Part shown: positions 38,669 through 46,463 of the stretch, in pieces
Layout: every line of letters begins with the position of its first letter
Numbering within the stretch: position 1 is the stretch's first letter
NCBI RefSeq assembly: GCF_003148745.1
Contig: NZ_QGGU01000007.1
Coordinates: 226,779-290,778 of the forward strand
DNA from: Pleionea mediterranea
Lineage (GTDB): Bacteria; Pseudomonadota; Gammaproteobacteria; Enterobacterales; Kangiellaceae
Length of the DNA stretch: 64,000 nucleotides
Direction: 5' to 3'
The notes under the pieces: generated by a model
Told to the model about the DNA's origin: nothing
The model's database searches: none
The model's input: the letters and a program-made list of their open reading frames with translations, nothing else
Made by a program: the position numbers and the translations under genes

Positions 38669-38766
38669 ATAACGCCCCATTAAGGGGAAATTTATAGTTG
38701 GCTAAAATGACGAGCGAAGCGAGAAAAGCCAACTGTAAATTTTCCCGCTTGAATGGCTTGTTATAT
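38669..38766 (-). other. attC site of cassette 2
   Basis: Core ends CATAACGCC (38668-38676) and GGCTTGTTATATA (38755-38767). The interior forms a strong stem (aaatttatagttggct pairing with agccaactgtaaatttt). About 98 bp. Confidence 0.9.
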
Positions 38767-38769
38767 ACC

Positions 38770-39051
38770 CTATACACGAATGCCATTTTCATAGTGATGG
38801 TGCTCCTGACTAGCAGACGTAAAACCACCAATAAAATTAGGTTGCTTACTTTTCTCCGCTACTTTTTCAGCCTTTATATTGTGCATATTATTTTCGATTG
38901 CCCAGTCAAAGACACCTTGATCAATTGGGTATTTGGTAAGAATACCTGTTAATGAATTATTTCTAATCCAACTTTCAGCCAAATCAAGCTCGCTAAAAAC
39001 ACCACCGGAGAATGCGGCATTACTTTTGTTGAATATCCAGACTGATTCCAT
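38770..39051 (-). CDS. Integron cassette gene 2: small conserved hypothetical protein
   Basis: 93 residues. The pattern MESVWIFNKSNAAFSGGVFSELDLAESWIRNNSLTGILTKYPIDQGVFDWAIEN is one I associate with a recurrent small uncharacterised family (DUF7710-like), often found in integrons or near toxin-immunity genes. Cassette boundaries are clear on both sides. Confidence 0.7.
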   Translation of the reverse strand: MESVWIFNKSNAAFSGGVFSELDLAESWIRNNSLTGILTKYPIDQGVFDWAIENNMHNIKAEKVAEKSKQPNFIGGFTSASQEHHHYENGIRV

Positions 39052-39072
39052 TCACAAAACTCCAGAGGGTAT

Positions 39073-39154
39073 ATAACGCCAGCAATAAACGGCGCCCTGA
39101 CAAGGGCGTCCGGTGGAGGCCGTAGGCCGGAACGAATTTAATTGCCTTGTTATG
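39073..39154 (-). other. attC site of cassette 1
   Basis: Core ends ATAACGCC (39073-39080) and GCCTTGTTATG (39144-39154) flank a classic attC: outer arms gcaat/attgc and inner GC-rich hairpins (gcgccctgacaagggcgtcc, ggccgtaggcc). 82 bp. Confidence 0.92.
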
Positions 39155-39455
39155 TATTTTCCCACTGAATTCGCCCTATGACTTTTGACTCGGCTTCTTC
39201 GATGGCGCCGCTTATGTCTTGGTAACCTCCAGAATCGACCCAAGTTGGCTCGGTAGCCGCCCCCGCGTACCTAAAGCGGACGTAGTATAGAAGGCCTTCT
39301 TCATTAAGAGGCATGGGCTCCTCGCCTGGCTCTAGCATGTCATCGGCTTCAGCCAGACTAAACCACCAATCGTAAGGCAGGCCGACGATATCGACCGGCC
39401 TCTCGGTAGTTCCATCGTATAGCCAGGTACCTATTTTTAAAAATTTGATACTCAT
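39150..39455 (-). CDS. Integron cassette gene 1 (attI-proximal): hypothetical protein
   Basis: 101 residues, acidic and aromatic-rich (GLPYDWWFSLAEADDMLEPGEEPMPLNEEGLLYYVRFRYAG). I do not recognise it. Its stop codon lies within the attC. The start is 20 bp from the attI crossover, and no ribosome-binding site is obvious. A small ORF through attI ends just upstream and may supply coupled translation. Confidence 0.7.
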   Translation of the reverse strand: MSIKFLKIGTWLYDGTTERPVDIVGLPYDWWFSLAEADDMLEPGEEPMPLNEEGLLYYVRFRYAGAATEPTWVDSGGYQDISGAIEEAESKVIGRIQWENT

Positions 39456-39459
39456 CCTG

Positions 39460-39490
39460 ACCTACAACCTACACATAACAGCTGATTGTA
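39460..39490 (-). other. attI recombination point (inferred)
   Basis: The sequence cacataacagctg carries the ATAAC core (39475-39479) at which the first cassette begins on the minus strand, equivalent to G/TTATG. Position is inferred from the first cassette boundary and the intI orientation. Confidence 0.6.
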
Positions 39491-39627
39491 TTCAGTAAAT
39501 CACAATTAAATTCAAACATTTGTATATATTTTACTGAGTTATTTCTTAATTTCAGATACTTACGCAACTTCATTGAGAAGTCAATGCCGTAATTACGTAG
39601 CTTTTCTGCATACAATTCCAGACTCAC
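39469..39627 (-). CDS. 52-codon ORF running through attI toward the first cassette
   Basis: GTG at 39627 is preceded by AGGTG at about seven bases. The frame is open for 52 codons (MSLELYAEKLRNYGIDFSMK...ISCYV) and ends TAG at 39469, 13 nt before the first cassette's ATG. It crosses the attI crossover point. In class 1 integrons a short attI ORF (ORF-11) boosts translation of a first cassette lacking its own ribosome-binding site; this could be an analogue. It may also be chance. Confidence 0.4.
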   Translation of the reverse strand: MSLELYAEKLRNYGIDFSMKLRKYLKLRNNSVKYIQMFEFNCDLLNTISCYV

Positions 39628-39690
39628 TTTTTAACACCTATTTAAATCAATAACTTACAATTTTTTTGGCGTCGTAGTTACAAAAACAAA

Positions 39691-39719
39691 TTGACAACAA
39701 CTACTTATATAAGTAGCTT
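39691..39719 (+). promoter_or_regulatory. intI promoter with a 16-bp perfect palindrome
   Basis: TTGACA at 39691-39696 is a consensus -35; TAGCTT at 39714-39719 is a weak -10 at 17 bp. Between and over them lies the perfect palindrome CTACTTATATAAGTAG (39701-39716), well placed to be an operator. It differs from the LexA consensus CTGT-N8-ACAG, although the spacing is the same. GGAGG at 39738-39742 serves intI. Confidence 0.5.
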
Positions 39720-39749
39720 GTAATTTATAGCCATCATGGAGGATACAGC

Positions 39750-40717
39750 ATGACAAAAAAGCCTAAGTTTATGCGTTTGGTCAGAGAGCAAATTAGAGCA
39801 ATGCAGTACTCATATTTTACTGAGAAGAGCTATGTTTACTGGATTAAAAGCTATATTCATTTTAACAACCTCTTCACCCAAAAGACATGTCATCTCATGA
39901 AGTCAACGATTTCTTAACCCACTTAGCTGTTAACCGAAAGGTCTCACCCGCTACTCAAAACCAGGCTTTATGCGCTCTTGTGTTTCTGTATAAAGTAATT
40001 TTAAAACAACCGCTGGGGGAAAATTCAATTAATGCTGTTCGTTCTAAAATGCATCGTAACCTACCAGTAGTACTTTCTGTTATTGAGGTAAAGTCGTTAC
40101 TTAGTACGATGTCTGGCTTGCCAAAACTCATGGCGCAACTAATCTATGGTACGGGTCTAAGAAAATCAGAAATTCATCGGCTGCGGGTGAAAGATATCGA
40201 CTTTGATAGGAATCAAATTTCGGTAAAGCGTGGCAAAGGCAATAAAGATCGACCATTACCTTTGCCACAAGCGTGTCGAGCCCCACTAATAGAACAAATA
40301 GAATTTGTTAAGCAACTGCATTTAAAAGATCAAAGTGATCATTTAAATGGTGTTGAACTGCCTTATGCCCTTGAACGTAAAGAGCCAAACGCAGGTAAGT
40401 TACTCGCTTGGCAATGGATTTTTCCAAGCCTTCGCGTAAGTACCGATCCACGAACTCAAATCCTTCGTCGACACCATGTTCATCCCTCTGTTTTTGCCAA
40501 ACATGTTAAAAAGGCTGTCGATAAAGCCCAAATCAATAAAAAAGTGACCGCACATGTGTTTAGGCACACTTTCGCAACGCACTTGCTTGAATCGGGTGCA
40601 GATATTAGAACCGTACAAGAGTTATTAGGGCATAATGACGTTAGAACCACTCAAATTTATACTCATGTGCTTAGTCGAAACTGTTCAGGAGCGCTTAGCC
40701 CATTAGATAAACTTTAA
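39750..40717 (+). pseudogene. intI: Integron integrase IntI, one-base frameshift
   Basis: A tyrosine recombinase of the integron class. ATG at 39750 opens a 55-codon frame (MTKKPKFMRLVREQIRAMQY...YIHFNN) ending TAA at 39915. The rest, from about 39873 to 40717, continues in the -1 frame, with HPKDM in place of the conserved HPxxM. The C-terminal part is intact: Arg in GLRKSE, His-x-x-Arg in HVFRHTFATHLL, His in LLGHND, Tyr in TTQIYTHV, and the integron-specific extra region LPYALERKEPNAGKLLAWQWIFPS. Five bases stand where six are expected (ctctt between AAC AAC and CAC CCA), so a one-base deletion is likely; -1 frameshifting at an A AAG is the alternative. Confidence 0.88.
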
Positions 40718-40759
40718 ATCAGTTTTAAAAGATTTTATCGACAGAACAAACAACCCAGC

Positions 40760-41662
40760 TTAGGTTTTACTTAGAGTTATAAACACCCGCCGGTTCATCG
40801 CTCGGCCTTCTGCGGTGTGATTGCTTTCTATGGGCCTTCGTTCACCGTGATAACGCGTCACAATTTTTTGATTGCTCACGCCTTTCGCGAATAAATACTG
40901 CTTAACTTCATCAGCGCGGCGTTTGCTTAGGGCTCTGTTGTATCGACGTAATGCGATGCTATCCGTATGGCCTTCTACTAACACAACTTTAATGTCGTCA
41001 TCGTATTTAATAAACTCAGCCAGTACATCGAGCTTTTGTTTATCATCAATACTCAGTTGGGACTTGTCGAAGGCAAAGTTCACCATGGTGTGTTTGATTT
41101 CTCTAAAATCGTACGGCAACAACGATTCGACACACGATAAAAAGTCGTCGTAAACAGACTGAAAGTTGACTGCCGACAATGCAATGGCGACACGATCACT
41201 GTTGTCCTGAAAATCTCGATAGAAAAACGCCGGATTCATTCCTCGCTCTAATGACACAAGCAATTTCCACGCAGACTCATCAACCAAATTGAGTGTTTTT
41301 TCACCCGGTACGGCCCCAACAGACTCTAACTGCCGAGCCATTTTACCCGGTTGCCACTGTGGCGCTAAGGCGCGTATATCAATGCGTTTATTGGTTGAAA
41401 CCCGGTTGCGCATGCTGTCTAAAATAAACGCCATGTTAGGCGACCGACTAGCGCGTGCAAAAAAGGTGGCTTCACCGTAACGTGGGATCGAATGTTTTAA
41501 CTCGCAGCGTACCGGATTGCCGACAAAATCCCATTTCGATTGTTCAATTTCGGCTTGATAGGTTCGAAACTCGGCGGAAATGGCCAAGGGTAATAGGCAA
41601 ACGCTTTTTATAATCCACTGCAATGGGGTCCGTTTCATAGCACGTTTCATAGTACGCTTCAT
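40760..41662 (-). CDS. motY: Sodium-type flagellar stator protein MotY
   Basis: 300 residues from ATG at 41662 (GAGAG upstream). A signal peptide is followed by the MotY N-terminal domain (FRTYQAEIEQSKWDFVGNPVRCELKHSIPRYGEATFFARA) and a C-terminal OmpA-like peptidoglycan-binding domain (VLVEGHTDSIALRRYNRALSKRRADEVKQYL). MotY forms the T-ring anchoring PomAB-type stators of polar flagella. The N-terminus is a threefold repeat MKRTMKRAMKRT, so three in-frame ATGs are possible starts. It is divergent from rnt, a pairing seen in other gammaproteobacteria. Confidence 0.88.
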   Translation of the reverse strand: MKRTMKRAMKRTPLQWIIKSVCLLPLAISAEFRTYQAEIEQSKWDFVGNPVRCELKHSIPRYGEATFFARASRSPNMAFILDSMRNRVSTNKRIDIRALAPQWQPGKMARQLESVGAVPGEKTLNLVDESAWKLLVSLERGMNPAFFYRDFQDNSDRVAIALSAVNFQSVYDDFLSCVESLLPYDFREIKHTMVNFAFDKSQLSIDDKQKLDVLAEFIKYDDDIKVVLVEGHTDSIALRRYNRALSKRRADEVKQYLFAKGVSNQKIVTRYHGERRPIESNHTAEGRAMNRRVFITLSKT

Positions 41663-41855
41663 AATTACTCTCAGGTAAATGACTGTTTTTCGGTTATAAA
41701 TTAGACGGCACAACTAATCGCGTCATTAAAATTAATGCATTCTTATCAATCTATCGGCCTCAAAATGGCCGACTTAAGGACTGAGGGGCAATTGATCACC
41801 GCTGTTTGGGGAAAGTTCGGGATTTGGCTGGAGCTCACCAACAAAATATACGACA

Positions 41856-42500
41856 ATGCGCGTCTCACTTTTTAAGAGTATTGGTATGCTGGATAAACGA
41901 TTTAGAGGCTTTTTCCCGGTTGTGGTGGATGTTGAAACGGGTGGATTTAATCATCAGACCGATGCCCTGCTGGAAATCGCTGCTGTTAGTCTTAAGTTCG
42001 ATGACGATATGAATTTGGTGAAAGATGAGACATTTCACGAACATGTCGAACCCTTTGAAGGTGCCAATATCGAGCAAGCGGCTCTGGATGTAACCGGGAT
42101 CGATCCAGAAAACCCGTTACGGGGCGCCATAGATGAAGCCACCGTCATCAAAGAACTGTTTAAATTTGTTCGCAAGGGTCAAAAAGCCGCCGGTTGCCAA
42201 CGCTCCATATTGATTGGCCATAACCCGACCTTTGATTTGAGCTTCGTTAAAATGGCGGCGGAGCGCAATAACATTAAGCGCAATCCATTCCACCCTTTTT
42301 CGACCTTCGATACCGCCGCATTGGCGGCGTTGTGCTATGGCCAGACAGTATTGGCAAAAGCCTGCGAAGTCTCTGGTGTTGGCTTTGATAACACCGAGGC
42401 GCATTCGGCATTGTATGATACGGAAAAAACCGCTGATCTGTTTTGCACCATGATCAATCGTTATAAAACCCTGGGCGGATGGCCGCTGCAAGACAGCTGA
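41856..42500 (+). CDS. rnt: Ribonuclease T
   Basis: 214 residues. DEDDh exonuclease: [10 protein letters not shown] (Asp, Glu), [12 protein letters not shown] (Asp) and [15 protein letters not shown] (His, Asp); the N-terminal [13 protein letters not shown] is characteristic of RNase T. It trims the 3' ends of tRNA and other stable RNAs. An ATG at 41886 is an alternative start; the longer form matches E. coli length. Confidence 0.94.
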   Translation: MRVSLFKSIGMLDKRFRGFFPVVVDVETGGFNHQTDALLEIAAVSLKFDDDMNLVKDETFHEHVEPFEGANIEQAALDVTGIDPENPLRGAIDEATVIKELFKFVRKGQKAAGCQRSILIGHNPTFDLSFVKMAAERNNIKRNPFHPFSTFDTAALAALCYGQTVLAKACEVSGVGFDNTEAHSALYDTEKTADLFCTMINRYKTLGGWPLQDS

Positions 42501-42563
42501 AACTTTTAAAAGTTAGCTTTTTAAAAATTAAGCTTGATAAGAACTGATAACCTTAAAGTCACT

Positions 42564-43913
42564 TTATGGCAAAGTTGATCGCCGCCAATTCAAGGCCGCC
42601 ACTATGGATGCGCAATAAACAGCCCCTTCTATAACGCTGCACATAAAAAGACTGACAGGCCCGAACACTTCCTCTCCAAACAGCGGCGCAATATTGTTGA
42701 GTGTAAACCGTGAGTTAGGAAACTGCTCCGCCAGAATGTTCAAACTACCCGCCAATAACTGCCCATCCAATACATAGATCAAAGCACCAGCGATGGCACC
42801 GCTTATAACAGCCATGGCCGTTATCCTTTGAGCGTTAATTGTTGGGTGGTCATTATTTAGTAGATTATTATTTTGTAGGTTAATTTTTTGCGGGTTGTCT
42901 GTTTGAGAGCTTTTAATTTGATCGCTTTTAATTTGAAAATCATCGTTTTGAATATTGTTTTTTTGAGAGTCGTTTTGTTGATAGTTCTCATTTTGAGAGT
43001 CATCATTTTGAAAGTTCTCTTTTTGAGAGTCCTCTTTTTGAAAGTCTCCGTTTTGAGCATTAAACGCCATAAATTGACCACTAAGCCAGCGCATAATGCC
43101 AACCGAGGCCCCTAAAACAGCCCCTTCCATAGGCCCTGTTATATCTCCGAGTGATTGCCCCAAAAGAAGATGAAAAGCGTCAACCCCCAGCAACTTAACA
43201 ACAGCACCAACGGTCATTCCACCAATAGCCGCACCAACAATCGACCAGACAGTAATTTTTTGCGTTATCCGCTCTGCAGCGGCAAGACCGATTGAGATTC
43301 CGGCACCACCAACGATTGCCAGAATCATGGTGACGCTCACTAAAACCAGAAATGACGATACAGCACCTACTAAAACCGATGCAGAGAGTGAGGTGATTAA
43401 ACCAAATATCAATCCTCCGATTATACCGGCAATGGCACTGCCACAAACGCCTCGCGCAACTGTCTGATAACTATCACCCGATAAAATGGTATGGCTTTTG
43501 GTGTCGGGGGAATCTATCCCACGGCTTATATCCGAGTCATTTGCCGTAAAAGCTTTATTGTTTTGCTCAGCTAGCGTTTTGGCAACACCCGACTCATGCC
43601 ATATGACAGGCGCAATAAACCGGTAGCCGTGTTTGGGCACGGTTTCTATAAAGCTTGGTTTTGAAGCGCTATCACCCAGCTGTTTACGCAACACTCTTAT
43701 GCATTGGGTCAAAGCTTCATCGGTCACGGCAGTGCCTTGCCAAACCGAATCGAAGAATTGTTGTTTGGAAATTAGCCTGCCCGGTTGCTGAACCAATAAC
43801 GCCAGCGCATCCAGATAACGGGCATTCAACTCAACAGAATGACCGTCACGATACAGTTGACGATTCACCGGATTAAATTTAAAACCTTCGAAACAATAGC
43901 AACCAGACGACAT
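42564..43913 (-). CDS. Membrane-anchored winged-helix regulator with Gly-rich multi-helix domain
   Basis: 449 residues. An N-terminal OmpR/CadC-type winged helix (about 5-105: FKFNPVNRQLYRDG, ALLVQQPGRLISKQQFFDSVW, VTDEALTQCIRVLRKQLGD, FIETVPKHGYRFIAPV) is followed by about five Gly-rich membrane helices (about 150-285), a low-complexity Asn/Gln linker (about 288-350), and two more helices. The linker is built from five-residue units with Gln at position 3 (DFQKE DSQKE NFQND), encoded by 15-bp DNA repeats at about 42900-43055. The output is probably direct DNA binding from the membrane, as in CadC. Six 20-bp repeats lie upstream. Confidence 0.8.
   Translation of the reverse strand: MSSGCYCFEGFKFNPVNRQLYRDGHSVELNARYLDALALLVQQPGRLISKQQFFDSVWQGTAVTDEALTQCIRVLRKQLGDSASKPSFIETVPKHGYRFIAPVIWHESGVAKTLAEQNNKAFTANDSDISRGIDSPDTKSHTILSGDSYQTVARGVCGSAIAGIIGGLIFGLITSLSASVLVGAVSSFLVLVSVTMILAIVGGAGISIGLAAAERITQKITVWSIVGAAIGGMTVGAVVKLLGVDAFHLLLGQSLGDITGPMEGAVLGASVGIMRWLSGQFMAFNAQNGDFQKEDSQKENFQNDDSQNENYQQNDSQKNNIQNDDFQIKSDQIKSSQTDNPQKINLQNNNLLNNDHPTINAQRITAMAVISGAIAGALIYVLDGQLLAGSLNILAEQFPNSRFTLNNIAPLFGEEVFGPVSLFMCSVIEGAVYCASIVAALNWRRSTLP
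42900..43055 (+). repeat. 15-bp repeats encoding the Asn/Gln-rich linker
   Basis: Successive units of the type ttttgagagtcatca vary at a few positions and keep the reading frame of the regulator gene, whose coding strand is the opposite one. Confidence 0.75.
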
Positions 43914-43989
43914 TAACCCGACATACTCTTAATTTAGACACACCGCTAACGCGGCAAAAATTTATTATAGCGATACCAAGGTTTATCAC

Positions 43990-44109
43990 AACCGGGAATG
44001 ATCTTTAGAAACCGAGAGTCATCTCTAGCAACCGAGAATAATTCTTGGCAACCGAGAATAATCCTTGGTAACCGAGAATAATCCCTGTCAATTGAGAGCC
44101 ACCCTTATC
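43990..44109 (+). repeat. six tandem 20-bp repeats upstream of the winged-helix regulator
   Basis: Six units in exact 20-bp register start at 43990, 44010, 44030, 44050, 44070 and 44090. The best-conserved core is aaccgagaataatccttgg; the outer units diverge. They lie 77-196 bp upstream of the regulator ATG and after the stop of the neighbouring membrane-protein gene. The near-two-turn period would place each unit on nearly the same DNA face. Confidence 0.85.
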
Positions 44110-44188
44110 GACCTTACCGACATACTTGACCGAAATACTTGAAAGCTCAAAGCATTATCGCTTGTGCTCTTAATCATGATGATTGTAT

Positions 44189-44839
44189 TTATTGCTCGGC
44201 TGCACGATTAAACAATCTGGCCGAGGTCATGTGTAACAGAACAAAAAATAAATTAAGCAGTAAAGTCGCCACTAATGAAGTATATGAATCTTTTGGCGAC
44301 TCTAAAACACCCGAGTCTGGCCGAAGCAATAATCCAACCAACGTAGCCAGTACTTGAGTTACAGCCATAAGCTTCAACACAACCGACATGCCTTTTGCTT
44401 GAAAACGAACACTCATTGCACCTATGGCGGCCACCACAACCACTGCCAAATACAATTGATTGGCGCTATTATTTTCACTGCCAATAATGCCAACAGCGCC
44501 GTTTATCCAGAGCAATAAAAACAAAGACGCCAGTAATACAGCCACAGCCATCCGGTAACTATTGTTTAATGTGAGCGATAGCGCTAAATCCATTAATCCA
44601 GCGACAGAAAACAATAAAACACCGGCCACAACAAAGTCTCCAATTGTCCAGTTAACCTCGGTGGTAAACAACATGGCGAATAACGGCAGGGATAAAATAA
44701 GCAACGCACCTCCCCATAACAACAAGCGGAAACCGTTGAAATGGCTTAGAGGGTTTAATCGATTTCCGGGCTTACTTTTATTTGGTAAGTCATTTTGAGG
44801 GACTGATTGAGAATGATTTTGCTTTAGATTTTTTGACAT
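44189..44839 (-). CDS. Six-helix membrane protein of unknown function
   Basis: 216 residues: a polar Asn/Gln/Pro-rich N-terminus (about 1-35), then about six membrane helices (LLLWGGALLILSLPLFAMLF, WTIGDFVVAGVLLFSVAGL and others). Some similarity in layout to DUF308/HdeD-like proteins but nothing I can assign. It precedes the membrane-bound regulator on the same strand, separated by the repeat array. Confidence 0.65.
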   Translation of the reverse strand: MSKNLKQNHSQSVPQNDLPNKSKPGNRLNPLSHFNGFRLLLWGGALLILSLPLFAMLFTTEVNWTIGDFVVAGVLLFSVAGLMDLALSLTLNNSYRMAVAVLLASLFLLLWINGAVGIIGSENNSANQLYLAVVVVAAIGAMSVRFQAKGMSVVLKLMAVTQVLATLVGLLLRPDSGVLESPKDSYTSLVATLLLNLFFVLLHMTSARLFNRAAEQ

Positions 44840-45023
44840 GGCCTATACCTGATTAAAGTGGATAGGTCATTTTCTGTATAACGGTCTAAAAAAGCATGAG
44901 CAAATTATGAGGACTTGCTGATCACGGTAAAATTAAACGGATTACACAGCATTCTTGTGAGCCTTGGGAATAATTCGCTATGGGTTCAATCCACTATTGT
45001 TCGACAAATAATTATGGCAGGCA

Positions 45024-45056
45024 TAAAAAAACGCCAGCATGCTGGCGTTTTTTTAT
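45024..45056. terminator. bidirectional intrinsic terminator after the peroxiredoxin gene
   Basis: AACGCCAGCA (45031-45040) and TGCTGGCGTT (45041-45050) form a perfect palindrome flanked by A and T runs, so it can end transcription in both directions. It follows the peroxiredoxin gene on the minus strand. Confidence 0.85.
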
Positions 45057-45112
45057 AAACATTTTTTTATAAAACAAGGCAACAGAATTTAATCACCCTG
45101 CTTTAACATCGA

Positions 45113-45718
45113 TTAAAGCTTGTCAGCTTCTGTCGACAAGTACTCAGCAACACCTTCTGGTGTAGCTTTCATACCTTTATCACCTTCTTTCCAACCGGCA
45201 GGGCAAACTTCGCCGTGCTCTTCATGGAAGTGCAACGCATCTACCATACGCAACATTTCGTCAACGTTACGGCCTAATGGTAAATCGTTAACGATTTGGT
45301 GACGTACATTACCTTCTTTGTCGATAAGGAAAGACGCACGGAAAGCAACGCCTGCTTCAGGGTGCTCAACATCATACGCCTGGCAAATGCTGTGCTTAGT
45401 ATCGGCAACTAGTGTGTAACCCACTTCGCCAATACCGCCTTTATCAACAGGTGTGTTACGCCATGCGTTGTGGCTGAACTGAGAATCGATAGAAACACCG
45501 ATCACTTCTACGCCACGCTTTTTGAATTCTTCCAAACGGCGATCAAAGGCGATCAACTCAGAAGGACACACAAAGGTGAAATCCAATGGATAGAAAAAGA
45601 TAACTGCGTCTTTCCCTTTGATTGTCTGCTTAAGATTGAAATCACCAACGATTTCTCCGTTACCTAATACAGCTGCTGCAGTGAAGTCTGGTGCTTCACG
45701 TCCAACTAATACACCCAT
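45113..45718 (-). CDS. Typical 2-Cys peroxiredoxin (AhpC/TSA family)
   Basis: 201 residues. Peroxidatic Cys in PLDFTFVCPSE near 51, resolving Cys in GEVCPAGW near 170, and the C-terminal extension of the Prx1/AhpC class. It reduces hydrogen peroxide and organic peroxides. No ahpF partner is next to it, so electrons probably come from thioredoxin. bfd, grxD and sodB nearby give the region an iron/oxidative-stress theme. Confidence 0.93.
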   Translation of the reverse strand: MGVLVGREAPDFTAAAVLGNGEIVGDFNLKQTIKGKDAVIFFYPLDFTFVCPSELIAFDRRLEEFKKRGVEVIGVSIDSQFSHNAWRNTPVDKGGIGEVGYTLVADTKHSICQAYDVEHPEAGVAFRASFLIDKEGNVRHQIVNDLPLGRNVDEMLRMVDALHFHEEHGEVCPAGWKEGDKGMKATPEGVAEYLSTEADKL

Positions 45719-45866
45719 TTCATTTCTCCAATTGTTAAGAACATAAGTAATAACGAGGCGTCATTATAATCAAACCCGTGGCACTCTGTAATGGTTGCGT
45801 TATGACTATTAAAAGTAATCGTTTTTGTCGATTGTGCACAAATCCAACAAATTTACATTTTACTGA

Positions 45867-45894
45867 TTGACAATCATTCTCATTCGCATATAAT
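45867..45894 (+). promoter_or_regulatory. bfd promoter overlapped by a Fur box
   Basis: TTGACA (45867-45872) and TATAAT (45889-45894), both perfect consensus, stand 16 bp apart. TGACAATCATTCTCA (45868-45882) matches the symmetric Fur heptamer pair TGATAAT-N-ATTATCA at 13 of 15 positions and overlaps the -35. Transcription would start near 45901, giving a leader of about 130 nt. Repression by Fe-Fur is the natural inference. Confidence 0.85.
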
Positions 45895-46032
45895 TACAAT
45901 TATTGTTTGAGAGAGATTGTTATCAAGTGGTTCACCCTTTACTTTTTAACATTAAAATCAAGCAGTTAAAACACACTTAGTATTAGCTCAAGCTGAAACA
46001 CCCCATCAGCTTTACATCAGGTAGCACGAATC

Positions 46033-46227
46033 ATGTACGTTTGTTTATGTCGCGGAATCACCGACTCACAGATCAAACAGGCCATCAGTGAAGGCAAAGT
46101 CAACTGTATGCGCAGCTTAAGCAGCGAGTTTGGTATTGCTGGTGAGTGTGGAAAATGCGGCAAGCACGCAAAAGAACTGTTAAAACAAAGCGTTACACCA
46201 CCTATCGCGTTTCATAACGTAGCCTAG
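46033..46227 (+). CDS. bfd: Bacterioferritin-associated ferredoxin
   Basis: 64 residues. The 2Fe-2S ligands Cys4, Cys6, Cys39 and Cys42 are in place (MYVCLCRGITDSQI, GECGKCGKHAKELL). Bfd reduces the ferric core of bacterioferritin to release iron when iron is scarce, which agrees with the Fur box on its promoter. No bfr gene is adjacent. Confidence 0.94.
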   Translation: MYVCLCRGITDSQIKQAISEGKVNCMRSLSSEFGIAGECGKCGKHAKELLKQSVTPPIAFHNVA

Positions 46228-46250
46228 GCAACACTGCTTCTTATCTTACT

Positions 46251-46295
46251 CGATACACTCTTAACCGATATACTCTTACACGATAAGCTCTGCTC
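46251..46295 (+). repeat. 15-bp direct repeats after bfd
   Basis: Three consecutive 15-bp units: CGATACACTCTTAAC, CGATATACTCTTACA and CGATAAGCTCTGCTC. Confidence 0.65.
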
Positions 46296-46341
46296 AATAT
46301 AGTTTTATTCAACTTACTTTCTGCTCAATCCACTCTGTTTG

Positions 46342-46368
46342 TAGGCTCAACGCCTCGCTTTGAGCCTA
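46342..46368 (+). terminator. possible bfd terminator
   Basis: TAGGCTCAA (46342-46350) pairs perfectly with TTGAGCCTA (46360-46368). The tract after the stem is only weakly T-rich. Confidence 0.45.
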
Positions 46369-46463
46369 TATCTTTGAATAAAAGCATCATCTGTTCCAAT
46401 CAATTCTTTTAAACAAATCCAAAGCCATCAACCACTGACCGCCCTATTTACCGTATTAAAGAT

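Noticed and set aside
38698..38952. 84-residue plus-strand ORF in the integron
   Set aside because: It starts in an attC and runs antisense to cassette gene 2; no sign of a real gene.
39557..39584. Cassette promoter Pc (TTGACT-16-TAAGTA on the minus strand)
   Set aside because: The -10 is weak and the site lies inside the attI ORF; not strong enough to annotate.
39701..39716. LexA (SOS) box in the intI promoter
   Set aside because: The palindrome is CTAC-N8-GTAG, not CTGT-N8-ACAG; I keep it as an unassigned operator.
42857..43115. Lys/Thr-rich and Leu/Val-rich ORFs on both strands
   Set aside because: Shadows of the 15-bp repeats in the regulator's linker.
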